In this document: positions 62,263 to 64,000 of the stretch, in pieces
How the letters are laid out: every line of letters begins with the position of its first letter
How positions within the stretch are numbered: position 1 is the first letter of the stretch
Source of the DNA: Dermatophagoides farinae
Taxonomy: Eukaryota > Arthropoda > Arachnida > Sarcoptiformes > Pyroglyphidae
DNA length: 64,000 bases
NCBI RefSeq assembly: GCF_024713945.1
Contig: NC_134684.1
Location: forward strand, 2,585,001-2,649,000
Reading direction: 5' to 3'
Notes under the pieces: generated by a model
Seen by the model: only the letters and a program-made list of their open reading frames with translations
Databases searched by the model: none
What the model was told of the DNA's origin: nothing
Translations under genes and position numbers: made by a program

Positions 62263-63595
62263 CTTAAACACACACACACACACCACTTACTGTGAGCCAT
62301 CACAATCATCATTGTCTATGTCATTACTATTGTCAGGATAGAAAAGAAAAAACCGTCCTAACCGTTACCGAATTCTTTTCTCGATTACAGAAATGAACTT
62401 TTCACTAATCATTATCGTAGACATTCTTTTCATTCCATAAGATTTTTTTTTCTTTCTTTTTGATTTTCCAGCTGTTTTATCAACGAAAAAAAAAAACAAA
62501 GAACGAAAGAACGAATTCAAATGGGCCCGCAAAATTTAAAAATTATCGCTGCTGATAACATGGCAAAAATCAGCTTTCAGTATCTTATTCATTCTTAGTA
62601 CATATTATAAATATATCGAGCTTCTGTGCATCGATTTTCATTTTCATTTTTGTTGTTGTTCTGTAAGCACCGTTTATTTTGGATACCCAAATTTGATTAG
62701 CGAATTGAATTGTATCTTATCATTTGGATTTTTTTTTCTTTTTTTTTGCTTTACTATTGAATTAATTAATTGATTTATTATTCGATTAATATTTAGTATC
62801 TATCTAATATATTAATGATCAATAATCGATTGATTTGTTTGTAACAAAAAAAAAAAAAATGAAAAAAATGCCGACAATTATTGGCCAAATAGTTGACCCG
62901 TTTGATTAATTGATTGATTGATTGATTGACAATTGATGCCGCAATAAAAAAAAATTGACGTATATCACAAATCATTTTCACTCATCATAAACTCACACAC
63001 ATAACAACAGCAGCAGCAAAAAAAAAAATTGGTGATAAAATTAAAAAAAAAAAAATTTTTGTTTTCGATTGTCTGGTTTATCACCATCATCAATATATAT
63101 TATTATTATTATCGTTGTACTTAATAAATGATGATGATGATAATCATAATTTGATGATGGCAATTTCGGCTTTTTTTGATCATCAATTTTTTTTCATTCG
63201 ATTTTAATCAGAAACAAAAAAAAATGAAGAAAAAAATTTATGCTTTCTAATGAGATTGCTGCTGTATTCTGGCTGTAGTTGTTGTTGTTGTTGTTGTTGT
63301 TATTGATGTTGTTTTTTTTCTCTTACTTGGCTTACCGTTATCAGGGCAATAAATATTTGTATATGTAGATAGATAGATTTGGAAATTGGCTGCTGGCTTT
63401 TTTTTTTTTTTTTTTTGTTTTGTTTTTTTCACTGATAATTGCATTGAAAATTCAGTTTTGTAGTTTGTGACAAATTCAATTAGATTTTTTTTTTTTTTTG
63501 CTACAGAAATTATTCTGTTCAATTAGATATTAGAATCGATTCCTGTGTTTTTTTTTTGTTTACTTATTTAACTGACTGAATTCTTGGCTAATCAG
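62263..63595. other. Non-coding distal 5' region
   Basis: CA run at 62270-62283, ATTA/ATTGATTG repeats at 62757-62780 and 62903-62930, GTT array at 63279-63303 and several T runs. No gene recognised before the weak exon candidate at 63598. Confidence 0.6.
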
Positions 63596-63597
63596 AT

Positions 63598-63792
63598 ATG
63601 GCTAATCAAATATTTACAACTGTAGCAAAAATTAATAATTCTAATAAATGTACACAATTATCATCAAACAACAATCATCATGATCATGATCATCATCATC
63701 ATAATTATCAAATCAAAATTGCATTTCATGATAGAAATAATAATAATAACAACATACATTACTCACTGGGTGTTTATTTGATGATTGGCTGA
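63598..63792 (+). CDS. Weak candidate first coding exon, unknown product
   Basis: Opens ATGGCTAATCAA and reads MANQIFTTVAKINNSNKC, then Ser/Asn/His/Asp-rich sequence to TGA (64 residues). The codon choice (AAT, AAA, TCA, CAT) resembles the Odd-family exons. A plausible splice acceptor, TTGGCTAATCAG after a TAACTGAC branch-like site, lies two bases upstream of the ATG, so it could be part of a plus-strand gene running off the window. GGGTGTTT near 63768 is a possible but poor donor. I recognise no domain, and chance ORFs of this length are common here. Confidence 0.2.
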   Translation: MANQIFTTVAKINNSNKCTQLSSNNNHHDHDHHHHNYQIKIAFHDRNNNNNNIHYSLGVYLMIG

Positions 63793-63928
63793 AGCTTATA
63801 ATCTATCTATATATCTATTATATATATCAACTATTATAAACTATTTGGTTTTCTTCTGTTTTGACTCATTGCTTTGGTCGGAAAATTTTCTTTGAAGTTT
63901 CATCAAATCATCAAATGTTGACGCCAAC

Positions 63929-63959
<31 letters not shown>

Positions 63960-64000
63960 ACCATAATAATAAAATATTTTATTTTATATATTGGCCAATA

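Overview
The window looks like nuclear DNA of a small-genome arthropod, most likely an acariform (astigmatid, dust-mite-like) mite. The sequence is very AT-rich (roughly 30% G+C by eye, not computed). It is saturated with short microsatellites, mainly ATG/CAT, AAC/GTT, CA/GT, TC/GA and poly-A/T. The introns I can support are short (about 85-100 nt). The only clear protein is an animal-specific zinc-finger transcription factor. There are no bacterial gene arrays, operons, rRNAs or recognisable tRNAs. The taxon is an inference from style and was not checked against a database.

Layout. Positions 1 to about 53,640 hold no gene I can recognise: about 53 kb of simple repeats, poly-A/T tracts, small hairpins, one local duplication (15,543-16,139) and a few weak coding-like scraps. 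Positions 53,745-56,954 on the minus strand carry one multi-exon gene of the Odd-skipped family (Odd/Sob/Bowl of insects, OSR1/OSR2 of vertebrates). It has five C2H2 fingers, like Sob and Bowl rather than four-finger Odd. The third intron (100 nt, GTAAGT...ATAG) is certain. Two further frame changes in the N-terminal half need either short introns or sequence indels: an 85-nt phase-0 intron explains the first well, and the second is unresolved. A polyadenylation signal lies about 100 nt after the stop codon. Positions 56,955-64,000 are the 5' side of the gene, also without a clear gene, apart from a weak plus-strand exon candidate near 63.6 kb.

How it fits together. This appears to be a single developmental transcription factor in a large non-coding neighbourhood, as expected of a gene with a broad cis-regulatory domain. 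The most interesting non-coding signal is 2.9-5.3 kb upstream of the start codon (59.86-62.26 kb). There, nuclear-receptor-like half sites (GGTCA/TGACC) are packed far more densely than base composition predicts, including DR1, IR0 and ER3 arrangements. The 12-mer GGTCAAAGGTCG of one DR1 recurs on the other strand at 29.56 kb. The gene's long acidic C-terminal tail contains the same ATC/GAT and AAC/GTT microsatellites as the intergenic DNA, read as poly-Asp, poly-His, poly-Asn and poly-Gln.
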